This document shows, in pieces, positions 43,799 to 52,893 of a stretch of DNA of 64,000 bases; the stretch's first letter is position 1; each line of letters begins with the position of its first letter. The translations under genes and the position numbers were made by a program. Origin of the DNA: Pseudolachnospira sp051055405 (lineage in GTDB: Bacteria > Bacillota > Clostridia > Lachnospirales > Lachnospiraceae); contig NZ_CP167068.1 in NCBI RefSeq assembly GCF_051055405.1, positions 1,364,001 through 1,428,000 on the forward strand, given 5' to 3'. The notes beneath the pieces are model-generated. The model searched no databases and had not been told where the DNA came from. It saw only the letters and a program-made list of their open reading frames with translations.

Positions 43799-44483
43799 TT
43801 TTGTACCCGCACCCCCAGACTGTTTTGATATATTTAGGATCCTCAAAGGAATCTCCCATTTTTTCCCTCAGATGCCGAATATGAACCGTGATGGTGTTGG
43901 TATTTTTCGTAAAATATTCATCGCCCCAAATCTGATGGAACAATTCCTCCGAGCTAACCACGTTCCCTTTTTGCTGACAAAGAATCCATAGGATGGAAAA
44001 CTCCGTAGGAGTCAGAGCCAAAGGTTTTTCATTCAGCATGCATTCGTGGGTTTTCATGTTTAAGGTTAGGCCGGAGAGGGTTAGAATATCTTCTTCTGGT
44101 TCGGAAATGACATTGTAACGTTTGTAGCGGCGCAGCTGAGCTTTGACCCGCGCGACCAGTTCCAGCGGTCGAAAAGGCTTTGTGATATAGTCGTCGGCGC
44201 CAAGGGTTAGGCCGGTAATTTTGTCAATTTCTTCTCCTTTGGCTGTTAACATGATGACTGGATAAGTATATTTCTCCCGGATTTTCCGGCAAATCTGAAA
44301 ACCATTAGTTTCTGGAAGCATAACATCCAGGATTGCCATATCCAATTTTTCCGTTTCGATGCAGGCTAAAGCTTCGCGGGACGTGTAAAAGGAGAATACG
44401 GTAAAATTTTCATTTCTCAGGTAAAGCGCCACGAGATCGGCGATTTCCGGTTCGTCGTCAACAATCAGTATTTTTTCACTCAT
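43788..44483 (-). CDS. vanR: VanR-type response regulator
   Basis: 231-residue OmpR-family regulator: receiver with acidic pair DDEPEIADL, phosphorylated Asp in MAILDVMLPETNGF, Lys in ITKPFRPLELVARV; C-terminal winged helix ending IKTVWGCGYKIEG. Paired with the VanS-like kinase by overlap. RBS AAGGAG before the ATG. First gene of the operon. Confidence 0.93.
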   Translation of the reverse strand: MSEKILIVDDEPEIADLVALYLRNENFTVFSFYTSREALACIETEKLDMAILDVMLPETNGFQICRKIREKYTYPVIMLTAKGEEIDKITGLTLGADDYITKPFRPLELVARVKAQLRRYKRYNVISEPEEDILTLSGLTLNMKTHECMLNEKPLALTPTEFSILWILCQQKGNVVSSEELFHQIWGDEYFTKNTNTITVHIRHLREKMGDSFEDPKYIKTVWGCGYKIEG

Positions 44484-44696
44484 CGGTGGAATCTCCTTGG
44501 CTTTTGCATGGATGGAATACTTTTATAGTATTCTCTATTTTATCAAAGATCAAAAGAGAGATTTTAACGATTTTGCTGAGAAATGATTAAGATTTTCCTA
44601 AATTGATTCTAAGAAGCGTTTTGACAGGGGCGGATATAAAATGACCTAAAAGCGTAACCGTTTCGGCGAAGATGGAATAGAATAATAAAAAAGGAG

Positions 44697-45065
44697 ATGA
44701 TGCGTATCGTGAACACAGAAAAATATACGGTTAGCCTTTTTGGAATGGATAGGAAACAGTATTCCAAGGATGAGATTCTGACAGTATGGGAAGAATGCGC
44801 CAATCGTGAGTATCAAGAAAGTAAAATTTATGTGACCGTTTTGGTTGATGTAAAGCTGTTGCTGTGCGGAGAAAAGCGTGGTTGCGACCTCTATGAAGAA
44901 GCTTATGTGATAACCAGTGTGAGAAACCCGGTCGAGGGCGTGGACAGCACGCTTTTTTTTGAGGCTTTGAAACGGGTGATTGCTCATTTCCGTTCCATGC
45001 TTGGAAATCCTTGTATGACGATTGGTAAGGAACAGATCGAGTTCTATTACTTTATTCAACGATAA
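44697..45065 (+). CDS. Unrecognised small soluble protein
   Basis: About 118-122 residues, no membrane segment or signal. The start is uncertain: ATG codons at 44697 and 44700 touch the AAGGAG site, while a GTG at 44709 is better spaced. The sequence is mixed alpha/beta (KIYVTVLVDVKLLL; then a helix FFEALKRVIAHFRSML) and I do not know its family. It is divergent from vanR with 213 bases between them. Confidence 0.6.
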   Translation: MMRIVNTEKYTVSLFGMDRKQYSKDEILTVWEECANREYQESKIYVTVLVDVKLLLCGEKRGCDLYEEAYVITSVRNPVEGVDSTLFFEALKRVIAHFRSMLGNPCMTIGKEQIEFYYFIQR

Positions 45066-45239
45066 TACCTTCAGTTGATAAGGGCATACGCGGTCAAGTC
45101 GATTGAAGTGGGATATCTATACGGCAGGACAAGCAAATGGAACATAGGAAACGGTACAAAATAAGATTAAAAAAAGTCATATTTGGGGAAAGCACGTCCT
45201 ATAATGGAGTAGATACTTAACATAAATAGGAGGGCTTGT

Positions 45240-45449
45240 ATGGCGAGAGGAGTTCGAATGACTTTTGAGGAAAAAATTCATGAGTTGGACACCAAAATAC
45301 GTGCCGCGGAGGAACGGCTTGAGCTTTTACAGCGGGAACGGGAAGCGATGGAGGAAAAGCATCGGGAAGAAGAACTGGGGCAGATCTATCGCTTGATGCA
45401 ACAAAAAAATATGTCTGTATCCGAGTTAAAAGCCATGTTGGAAAAATGA
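45240..45449 (+). CDS. Small coiled-coil protein, DUF4315-like
   Basis: 69 residues; residues 9-48 form a charged coiled coil (FEEKIHELDTKIRAAEERLE), then a short helix ending SVSELKAMLEK. The plan resembles DUF4315 proteins of conjugative transposons, but no other element gene is nearby. RBS AGGAGG; a TATAAT at 45200-45205 may be its -10. A strong terminator follows. Confidence 0.65.
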   Translation: MARGVRMTFEEKIHELDTKIRAAEERLELLQREREAMEEKHREEELGQIYRLMQQKNMSVSELKAMLEK

Positions 45450-45454
45450 AAACA

Positions 45455-45661
45455 GAAAGCGGAAACCACGCGGCAGTTTTTGCCAGGCAAATGGTTTCCG
45501 CTTTTTGGCGCTGTGAGGCGTGTGTACTCTTCCATGGAAAACAGAATAGGAGGAGCCGGCAGAAAATACCTGCCGGCCCTATTAAGGTATGAAAATGGAT
45601 AGTAAGCAAAAAGAAAAAATTTTATGTATAAACAGGAAAAGCAGAAATGCTTTCTTGTTAC
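45455..45661 (-). ncRNA. Candidate small RNA of about 205 nt
   Basis: A consensus promoter (45668-45696) drives leftward transcription into a region without a convincing gene, ending at the hairpin 45456-45504. The RNA would contain three stem-loops: a 5' one (GAAAGCA...TGCTTTTC), a strong central one (GCCGGCAG with CTGCCGGC, 45555-45577) and the terminator with a nested GCC/GGC stem. It is convergent with, but barely overlaps, the coiled-coil gene. No known RNA family recognised; not obviously 6S. Confidence 0.45.
45456..45506. terminator. Terminator shared by the coiled-coil gene and the opposing small transcript
   Basis: AAAGCGGAAACCA (45456-45468) and TGGTTTCCGCTTT (45492-45504) pair perfectly over 13 bp; T-rich tracts lie on both sides (TTTTT on plus, CTGTTTTCATTTTT on minus). 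Confidence 0.9.
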
Positions 45662-45667
45662 TCTTTC

Positions 45668-45696
45668 ACTATAATCGGGACAATGGGATTTGTCAA
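45668..45696 (-). promoter_or_regulatory. Strong leftward promoter of the candidate small RNA
   Basis: TTGACA (45696-45691), 17-base spacer, TATAGT (45673-45668). The two hexamers and spacing are near ideal, and no protein gene lies immediately downstream on this strand. Confidence 0.65.
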
Positions 45697-45861
45697 TAGG
45701 GAATGTCAATGAAATAACAATAAAGATAAAAAAATAACAAAATCATAAGATATTTCTAAATCTTGGATTTCCTCTGTTTTTGCAAAGGGATTTCTTTTTT
45801 TGCAGAAATATGGTAAAATGATTCGAGTATCAAGCTTTTATCCTATGGAAGGTAAAGTAGT

Positions 45862-48800
45862 ATGGACGAGAAATTAGCATTTGCAGTTTTAGAGATTGGG
45901 CAGACCAAGGACGAAAACGAAATCAAAAACGCTTACCGGAGAAAACTGGTTCAGACGAACCCGGAGGACGATCCCCAAGGGTTTAAACAGTTGCGGGAAG
46001 CATATGAAACCGCCTGCGCCTATGCCAGGAAAGCAGAACAGGTTCTCGTGCGGGAAGATACGCCGGTAAATCGATGGATGGATCGGGTGGAGGCAGTGTA
46101 TCGGAATCTTCCGGAGCGGTTAAATATAGAAAACTGGAAAGAACTAGCACACGATGACGTATGCTTAGGGCTGGATACGATTGAAGAGGCGAAACAGGCG
46201 TTGTTTACCTTTTTGGCGGAGCATTTTCGGCTGACGCCGGAGATCTGGCGTCTGTTGGACGACGTATTTTTGATCCGGGAGGAGCAGAGAGAATATAAGG
46301 AAAAATTTCCTCCGGAGTTTGTGGATTTTATGGTCTACCAGTGCAGCCGGGAAGATACCTTCCCTTATGAGTATATGGAGGGCGCGCCGGATGCAGACTA
46401 TGATACCTATATCAGCCAGTTGTTTGATCTGATTCACCGCCTGGATGACCGGGATACGGACGGCGCGGAGATCATCTTGAGAAATTTAGAAGCGCTCCCC
46501 ATCACACACCCCTGGGCAAAGATGGAGCGCGCCCGGTATGACTACCTGAACGGCGGGGAAGAAGTGGCGGTTCAAGCGGCGGAAGAGTTGATTGCCTCCT
46601 GCAAGGAGCTTCGCATTCTCGTGATCGGCTGCGATATTATCTGGGAGAGCGGAAGACGGGAGCGGGGAGCGGAACTTTGCCGGCAGATTTTAGAGCAGAT
46701 TCCAGATCATTACAATGCAAACCGCCGGTTGGCCCAGTGGCATCTGGAACAAAAGGAATATGAAAAGGCCCGTGAATACTGCATTGCAGCTTTGCGTATC
46801 TCAGACAGCGACGAGTCCTTGACCGAAGAATTAAGAGAGATTAACCGGGGACTGATGGGGGGCCTGAAAGAAAAGTGTACGGATCCCTCGAATCTCAAGC
46901 CATATTTGGAATTGGGCTGGTGCTATCTTCAAAATGAGCTTTCAGAGGAAGGCATTGCGCTTTTGGAAGGGCTTACCCCGGATCTGGAAAACGAGGCGGA
47001 ATATCACAGTCTTTTGGGAAGATTGTATTATACAAAAAAACGGTTTGCCGACGCAGCAGAGCAGGGAGACCTGTGGCGTATGGCAATTGAGAAGGAGCAG
47101 CCGGAGGGAGAAAAGGAGAAGGCGGAGATTCCGGCCAGACTGGCTTCCGCATGGGAGTTGATGGCGAAAGCGCATCATCGCCTGGGCTCTTCCGACGCTG
47201 TTTATCTGGAGAAGGCGTTGGAGGAGATCCGAAAGTCCATCGAATACCAGCCGAAAGAGTTGGAATATTCGATGGAGGAGGCGAGCATCCGGAACGAACA
47301 AAAAGAGTACCAGAAGGTGGTAGATGTCTGTGATCGGATGGTGGCGGTAGACGACGGATATTTTTGGGCATACGTTCTGCGTCAGGAGGCCTATTATCAT
47401 TTGGGAAAAGGGCAGGAGGTCATCGATAATTTTTACCAGGCTAAGCGAATTTTTGCCCGGTACCCCCGCATGTATGAGTGGACGGTCAAGGCTTTTTTGG
47501 AACATGACCAACTGGATGATGCAGAGGATATCTTTAAGCAGGCGGATGAGGCGGAAGTCGACAATTTGGAACTTCAGCTTTTGCGGGCCGCCTTGAAGCG
47601 GAGACAAGCGGAGCGGAGCGGGGATTATCATGAAGCCTATGAGTATTGCCGAAAGGTTCGCGGTTATGTAAAGGAAGCGCAGACGGAGCAAGAAAAACTG
47701 GCGGAGATCGACGGAGAGCTGGCAAAATGCTGTCGGCGCCTAGAAAAATATGAGGAAGGCCTAGAGGTTATCGAAGAGGCGATTCGAATTGAGCCGGACA
47801 GCCGTCATTTCTGGGTGAAAGCGCATATGTTAGCGGAACAGGGAAAAACGGAGGAGGCTTTAAATCTGCTGCTTGTGTGCGAAAAGGACTATGGCTCTAC
47901 CGCCAATATCTGTTGGCCCATCGCCCGCTGCTACGAGCGGGTAGGCAAAAAGGAGATGGCGGTCGAATATTTCAAAAAGGTTTTGAAGGATGAACCGGAA
48001 AATTCGGAAGTAAATGGAGAAATTGCAGCTCTATACCGAAAGCTTCTGCAGTCGACGGAAAATATGGATTATTACCGGGAAGCCCTTCCCTATGCCAACC
48101 GGCAGTTAGAGTTGGATTCCTCCGTCTATTATTACATTGAGCGCGGTCTGTTACATATGGCTGCCTGTCAGTGGGACGCTGCGGAAGCAGATTTTTTAGA
48201 GGCGTCCAAGTTGGACCCGGACAACACCCATGCTTTTAATAATCTGGGCTGCGTTTATAAGTATACGCGCCGCTTTGATCAGGCCATCGCCGCGTTCCAG
48301 GAGGCCATCCGGGCATCGGAAAAAGAGGCGAACCCGAAAGCCTATGGAAATCTGGCGGATTGCTATGAACGGATGGGGGAATACGAAAAGGCTCTGGAAG
48401 CATACCAGGAATATCATCGCGTATTTCCGGACCGGACGGATGTCTACTGGGATTTTAAAGAGGTGTATGAGTACATGGGGCGGTTTGAAGACGCTTACCA
48501 TGCGCTTGAGGAAGGGTTTGGCAAGAATCCATCGGAGGGCGTGCAGCTCGATCAGGCGGACGTTCTCGTGGAGATGGGAGATTTGCGCCAGGCAATCCGA
48601 ATCTGCGAGCGGGTAGCAGCTACGGGGAAAATGCTAGACAGGGCTTACCGGGATTTGGGGATGATTTATTTCTATGAAAAGGAGAAGTTCCGGAAGGCAG
48701 TAAAATATTTTGAAAAAGCCCTTCAGAACACCCAGAAGAATCCGGGGATGTACCGAAATATCTGTATTCGCCTGATGAAAGTCCACAAGGAGCTGGGGAA

Positions 48801-49173
48801 CCAGCGGGAAGTGAAGGCCTATTTTGACCGGGTGATGGAATCCTGGAAGGAAGAATATGGAAGTATGGAACATTATGAGAAATCTCTCTACCATGAGCCG
48901 TCGAGACTTTATGATCTGGCGATTTGCCATTTACTGATTGGAGATAGGAAGACGGCGGAGATGTATTACGAGCGCATTCGCAAAGCTCCGATGTGCCGGC
49001 GGTGCACTTGCATCGCCTGTTCAGACGCCATTGAGCTGGAAGGGATTTTGGCGGCGGAGAGCGGAGATTTGGAGCATGCGGAGCAATGTCTGGAACGTGT
49101 GGTAAAAATGATGCCGAATGATCGGGAAAGCAGGTATCGCCTGCGGAACATTCGGAAGAAATTAGGAAAATAG
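45862..49173 (+). CDS. J-like domain protein with long TPR array
   Basis: 1103 residues, cytoplasmic. Residues 1-60 resemble a J-domain (ENEIKNAYRRKLVQTNPEDD, then FKQLREAYETA), but the HPD that activates Hsp70 is replaced by NPED (33-36). From about residue 190 to the end there are some twenty degenerate TPR helices (for example LAQWHLEQKEYEKAREYC; AFNNLGCVYKYTRRFDQAI). A Cys pair appears late in CRRCTCIACSDA. An Hsp70 gene follows after 13 bases; the pair probably forms a dedicated chaperone system for unknown clients. Confidence 0.82.
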   Translation: MDEKLAFAVLEIGQTKDENEIKNAYRRKLVQTNPEDDPQGFKQLREAYETACAYARKAEQVLVREDTPVNRWMDRVEAVYRNLPERLNIENWKELAHDDVCLGLDTIEEAKQALFTFLAEHFRLTPEIWRLLDDVFLIREEQREYKEKFPPEFVDFMVYQCSREDTFPYEYMEGAPDADYDTYISQLFDLIHRLDDRDTDGAEIILRNLEALPITHPWAKMERARYDYLNGGEEVAVQAAEELIASCKELRILVIGCDIIWESGRRERGAELCRQILEQIPDHYNANRRLAQWHLEQKEYEKAREYCIAALRISDSDESLTEELREINRGLMGGLKEKCTDPSNLKPYLELGWCYLQNELSEEGIALLEGLTPDLENEAEYHSLLGRLYYTKKRFADAAEQGDLWRMAIEKEQPEGEKEKAEIPARLASAWELMAKAHHRLGSSDAVYLEKALEEIRKSIEYQPKELEYSMEEASIRNEQKEYQKVVDVCDRMVAVDDGYFWAYVLRQEAYYHLGKGQEVIDNFYQAKRIFARYPRMYEWTVKAFLEHDQLDDAEDIFKQADEAEVDNLELQLLRAALKRRQAERSGDYHEAYEYCRKVRGYVKEAQTEQEKLAEIDGELAKCCRRLEKYEEGLEVIEEAIRIEPDSRHFWVKAHMLAEQGKTEEALNLLLVCEKDYGSTANICWPIARCYERVGKKEMAVEYFKKVLKDEPENSEVNGEIAALYRKLLQSTENMDYYREALPYANRQLELDSSVYYYIERGLLHMAACQWDAAEADFLEASKLDPDNTHAFNNLGCVYKYTRRFDQAIAAFQEAIRASEKEANPKAYGNLADCYERMGEYEKALEAYQEYHRVFPDRTDVYWDFKEVYEYMGRFEDAYHALEEGFGKNPSEGVQLDQADVLVEMGDLRQAIRICERVAATGKMLDRAYRDLGMIYFYEKEKFRKAVKYFEKALQNTQKNPGMYRNICIRLMKVHKELGNQREVKAYFDRVMESWKEEYGSMEHYEKSLYHEPSRLYDLAICHLLIGDRKTAEMYYERIRKAPMCRRCTCIACSDAIELEGILAAESGDLEHAEQCLERVVKMMPNDRESRYRLRNIRKKLGK

Positions 49174-49186
49174 GGGATGAGACTGC

Positions 49187-50872
49187 GTGATTATAGGAAT
49201 TGATTTAGGAACAACCAATAGTCTGGCGGCATATTTTAGCGAGGACGGACCAAAGATTATCCCAAATCGTCTGGGAAAGCATTTGACGCCGTCCGTGGTC
49301 AGTGTCGGGGAAGACGGAGAAATTTATGTAGGCGAGACGGCAAGAGAGCGCCGAAGCTTACATCCAAATGATACGGCTCAGGTGTTTAAACGGAGCATGG
49401 GCAGCGGAAAAAAGTTTCATCTGGGAGAAAAGACCTTTACCGCGGAAGAATTATCTTCCCTGGTACTTCGGTCTTTAAAAGAGGATGCCGAAGCCTTTTT
49501 GGGAGAGCCGGTGGAGGAAGCCGTGATCAGCGTTCCGGCTTATTTTGACGATAAGCGGCGGAAGGCGACCAAGCGCGCGGGAGAACTGGCGGGCTTAAAA
49601 GTAGAACGAATTATCAGCGAGCCTACGGCGGCTGCGATTGCCTACGGTCTGTATGAAAAGAAGAAAAATACCCGCTTTCTGGTATTTGACCTGGGTGGCG
49701 GTACCTTTGACGTCTCGATTCTGGAACTGTTTGAGAATATTTTAGAGGTTCGGGCTGTGGCCGGTGACAACTATTTGGGCGGAGAGGATTTTACCGAGGT
49801 TCTGGAAAAATACTTTTTGGAGCAAAAAGGGATTGACCGGGATGAGCTGGATGAAAAGACGCTGGTGCATTTGCACCGGCAGGCGGAACTTTGCAAGCTG
49901 CAGTTTTCCGAAAATAGTTCGGTGGTTCTGCGCTGCCTGATCGGCGGGGAAGAACGAGAGTTGACGATCACCCAAAAAGACTATGAGAATCTGTGCGAGC
50001 CTTTACTGGAAAAGATACGAAAACCCGTGCAGAGAAGTTTGGCCGACGCCCATATCAAGCTTTCCGATATCGACGAGGTGGTGTTGGTGGGCGGCGGGAC
50101 TAAGTTTCCCATTGTCCGAAGCTTTATCGTAAAACTATTCCGCAAGTTCCCGGACACCAGCATTAACCCGGATGAAGCGGTGGCTCTTGGCGCCGCGATT
50201 CAGGGCGCGATGAAAGAGCGGAACCAAGCGGTGAAGGAAGTGATTTTAACGGATGTATGCTCCTTTACCCTGGGAACGGAGATTACGGTGAACAATGGAA
50301 ACGGCCGCTATGAATCCGGTCATTTTTGCCCAATTATCGAGAGGAACACGGTGATTCCGGCCAGCCGCACGGAACGGTTTTACACGGTACACGACGATCA
50401 GACGAAAGTCACGGTCAATATTTTGCAGGGAGAAAGCCGCTTTGCCGCCAATAATTTGCTCTTAGGAGAGCTGGAAATCCATGTCCCGAAAAATAAAGCC
50501 GGCGCAGAGGCCGTGGACGTCACCTACACCTATGACATCAACTCGATTTTGGAAGTGGAAGTCAAGGTAATTTCCACCGGTGAGGTGAAAAAGCAGATCA
50601 TCAAGAGCCAGGACAACGAGATGACAGAAGAAGAGATCGAAGAGCGGATGGAAGAGCTGTCCTATCTGAAGATTCATCCGCGGGATCAGGAAGAGAATAA
50701 GCTGCTGCTGTTCCGTTGCGAACGCTTATATGAAGAGAGCACCGGGGAGGACCGCCAACGGATGGAATATGAAATTCGGCGTTTTGAGGCGGCTCTTAAT
50801 ACGCAGGATCGAGGGCGGATCGAGGAAGCGAGAAACGAGTTGAAAGAATTTTTAAAAGAGATGGATTTGTAA
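49187..50872 (+). CDS. Hsp70-family chaperone, HscC-like
   Basis: 561 residues from a GTG start. The ATPase domain is complete: GIDLGTTNSLAAY, the VFDLGGGTFDVSIL phosphate-2 loop and VVLVGGGTKFPIVR. The substrate domain and a shortened helical lid follow; the protein ends without the long C-terminal tail and EEVD-like region of DnaK. Length and sequence point to the HscC subgroup. No grpE or dnaJ is adjacent; the J-like/TPR gene upstream is the likely partner. A palindromic repeat follows. Confidence 0.9.
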   Translation: MIIGIDLGTTNSLAAYFSEDGPKIIPNRLGKHLTPSVVSVGEDGEIYVGETARERRSLHPNDTAQVFKRSMGSGKKFHLGEKTFTAEELSSLVLRSLKEDAEAFLGEPVEEAVISVPAYFDDKRRKATKRAGELAGLKVERIISEPTAAAIAYGLYEKKKNTRFLVFDLGGGTFDVSILELFENILEVRAVAGDNYLGGEDFTEVLEKYFLEQKGIDRDELDEKTLVHLHRQAELCKLQFSENSSVVLRCLIGGEERELTITQKDYENLCEPLLEKIRKPVQRSLADAHIKLSDIDEVVLVGGGTKFPIVRSFIVKLFRKFPDTSINPDEAVALGAAIQGAMKERNQAVKEVILTDVCSFTLGTEITVNNGNGRYESGHFCPIIERNTVIPASRTERFYTVHDDQTKVTVNILQGESRFAANNLLLGELEIHVPKNKAGAEAVDVTYTYDINSILEVEVKVISTGEVKKQIIKSQDNEMTEEEIEERMEELSYLKIHPRDQEENKLLLFRCERLYEESTGEDRQRMEYEIRRFEAALNTQDRGRIEEARNELKEFLKEMDL

Positions 50873-50890
50873 AAGATGGATCCCTATAGA

Positions 50891-51134
50891 GATTCAGGAG
50901 TCAGAAGGTCTCTGTGGGAAAAAGTGTCGGAATTTTTTGTAGAGTTTCGGAGCAAGTACTTCTAGGATTCCGAGAATTTGTAAAAAGCATTCACAAAAAT
51001 AAGAAACTCGCTGCGCTCAAACAGTCTTATTTTTGTTCATAATACAAATTTCCGGAATCTGAGAAGTACTAACGCTCCTGCAAATACAAAAGATTCCGAC
51101 ACTTTTTCCCACAGAGACCTTTTGACGCTGAATC
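50891..51134. repeat. Full palindromic dispersed element, copy C
   Basis: About 244 bp. Outer arms 50905-50933 and 51093-51121 are identical over 29 bp when one is reversed. Inside are related but diverged inner arms and a central hairpin AAAAATAAGA/TCTTATTTTT. It lies between the Hsp70 gene and a catabolic operon; no reading frame of note. Same family as 62223-62464, whose core is reversed. Confidence 0.88.
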
Positions 51135-51150
51135 CCAACAAATAAAAAAG

Positions 51151-51189
51151 AACTCGGAGAGACAGGATATTGGTTTCTCCGAGTTTTTG
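51151..51189 (+). terminator. Terminator after repeat copy C
   Basis: AACTCGGAGA (51151-51160) pairs with TCTCCGAGTT (51176-51185), followed by TTTTGATTT. Confidence 0.8.
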
Positions 51190-51279
51190 ATTTCACGGGA
51201 AATCAAAAACGCTCCGCTAAAGGGCACGCTCCGCAAAAATCCACAAGGAAAACATTGTGAAAGAGAATGCTTTTCCTGT

Positions 51280-51308
51280 TTTACGGATTGTGAAATGTAG
51301 TGTACAAT
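51280..51308 (+). promoter_or_regulatory. Promoter of the TRAP/aldolase operon
   Basis: TTTACG (51280-51285), 17-base spacer, TACAAT (51303-51308). Start of transcription near 51315 excludes the ATG at 51307 as start of the dehydrogenase gene and supports 51358. Confidence 0.55.
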
Positions 51309-51357
51309 GAAGCCATACAAAAATAAGGCAAGGAGGAATCGGTTTTTACCGAAAAGA

Positions 51358-52866
51358 ATGGAACAACTAAAAGCATTTATCAATGGACAGTATGTGGAAT
51401 CAAAAACGGAAAAGTATATGCCGGTACATAATCCTTCAACAGGTGAGATCATAGCGGAAACTCCCTGCTGTACCATGGAGGAAGTAGAAGATGCGATCGC
51501 TGCGGCAAAGGCGGCGTACCCGGCGTGGTCTTCTACTCCGGCGCACAAAAGGGCGCAGCTATTCTTTAAACTTCGGGAATTGATCGTAGAGCATATGGAT
51601 GAGCTTACCTTGTGTGTGGCTACGGAGAATGGAAAAAACTGGGCAGAATCCAAGGGCGATGTCGCGAAGGCCCTGGAAATGGTGGAAATGGCCTGCAATA
51701 TCCCGACGCTTATGATGGGAGAGTCCTTGATGAATACGTCGACGGGATACGATACCACGCTGTATCGGGAACCTCTCGGCGTCTTCGCCGGATTGGCGCC
51801 GTTTAACTTTCCGGCCATGATTCCCATGGGATGGATGGCGCCGCTCGCAATTTCCTGCGGAAATACCTATGTATTGAAAGCCGCCAGTATCACCCCGATG
51901 ACTGCTCTGAAAATGGCAGAGCTATACCGCCAGGCAGGCTTTCCGGATGGAGTGCTGAACGTAGTCACCTGTTCTCGTGTGGAAGCGGATCAATTCATGT
52001 CTCATCCGGATATCAAAGGAATCACATTCGTTGGTTCTACCTCCATCGGGCTTCATATCTATTCGGAAGCAGCAGCCCATGGAAAGAGAGTACAATGCCT
52101 TTGTGAGGCAAAGAATCATGGATTGATCTTAAAAGACGCTCCGTTGGAGAGAACCGTGGCTGGAATTATCAATTCTTCTTTCGGCTGTGCGGGAGAGCGG
52201 TGTATGGCATTGTCTGCTCTGGTTGTTGAGGAAGAAATTGCGGATGCGCTGGTGGAAGAAATGAAGCGACAGCTAAGCCGCAGAAATGTCGGCCCGGCGT
52301 ATGATAAAAATACCAACTTGGGGCCGGTAATCAGCCAGGAGCACAAGGAGTCGATTTTAAAATGGATCGAGACAGGGATTGCCGAAGGGGCCGTCCTGGC
52401 AATGGATGGAAGGAATGTTTCCGTGCCTGGATATGAAGGCGGTTATTATGTTGGTCCGACAATTCTCGACCATGTAAAGCCAGGTATGACGGTGGGCGAT
52501 CGGGAAATTTTTGGTCCGGTTTTATGTATCAAACGAGTGAAAAATTTTGAAGAGGGGCTGGCGCTTATGAATGAAAACCCGTTTGCCAACGGCTCTTGTA
52601 TCTTTACGCAAAACGGGTATTATGCCAGAGAGTTTGCCAGAAGAACGGACGGCGGCATGGTCGGCGTAAATGTGGGAATTCCGGTACCGGTCGGCATTTT
52701 CCCCTTTAGCGGACATAAAAATAGCTTCTTTGGAGATCTTCATGCGCATGGAAAGGATTTTGTGCGTTTTTATACGGAAAGCAAGACCGTAACGACGCGC
52801 TGGTTTGACGAAGAGGAAATGAAAAATACGGAAGTGAATACCTGGGACGGTTCGATGAGCCGGTAA
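51358..52866 (+). CDS. mmsA: CoA-acylating (methyl)malonate-semialdehyde dehydrogenase
   Basis: 502-residue aldehyde dehydrogenase. PFNFPAMIPMGWMAP, TFVGSTSIG and the nucleophile in CAGERCMALS follow the MmsA/IolA pattern, whose members turn malonate- or methylmalonate-semialdehyde into acetyl- or propionyl-CoA with loss of CO2. The C-terminus FFGDLHAHGKDFVRFYTE is also MmsA-like. Start at 51358 is set by the promoter, although the best AGGAGG lies 21 bases upstream. First gene of the catabolic cluster; it would process an aldehyde released by the aldolase at 57904. Confidence 0.88.
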   Translation: MEQLKAFINGQYVESKTEKYMPVHNPSTGEIIAETPCCTMEEVEDAIAAAKAAYPAWSSTPAHKRAQLFFKLRELIVEHMDELTLCVATENGKNWAESKGDVAKALEMVEMACNIPTLMMGESLMNTSTGYDTTLYREPLGVFAGLAPFNFPAMIPMGWMAPLAISCGNTYVLKAASITPMTALKMAELYRQAGFPDGVLNVVTCSRVEADQFMSHPDIKGITFVGSTSIGLHIYSEAAAHGKRVQCLCEAKNHGLILKDAPLERTVAGIINSSFGCAGERCMALSALVVEEEIADALVEEMKRQLSRRNVGPAYDKNTNLGPVISQEHKESILKWIETGIAEGAVLAMDGRNVSVPGYEGGYYVGPTILDHVKPGMTVGDREIFGPVLCIKRVKNFEEGLALMNENPFANGSCIFTQNGYYAREFARRTDGGMVGVNVGIPVPVGIFPFSGHKNSFFGDLHAHGKDFVRFYTESKTVTTRWFDEEEMKNTEVNTWDGSMSR

Positions 52867-52893
52867 TTTTAGCAGAAAGGAAGTTGTAGCACG

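Noticed and set aside
45217..45709. Minus-strand frames of 107-130 codons around the small coiled-coil gene
   Set aside because: They run across the terminator and antisense to the coiled-coil gene, with no recognisable domain; the region is better explained by a small RNA.
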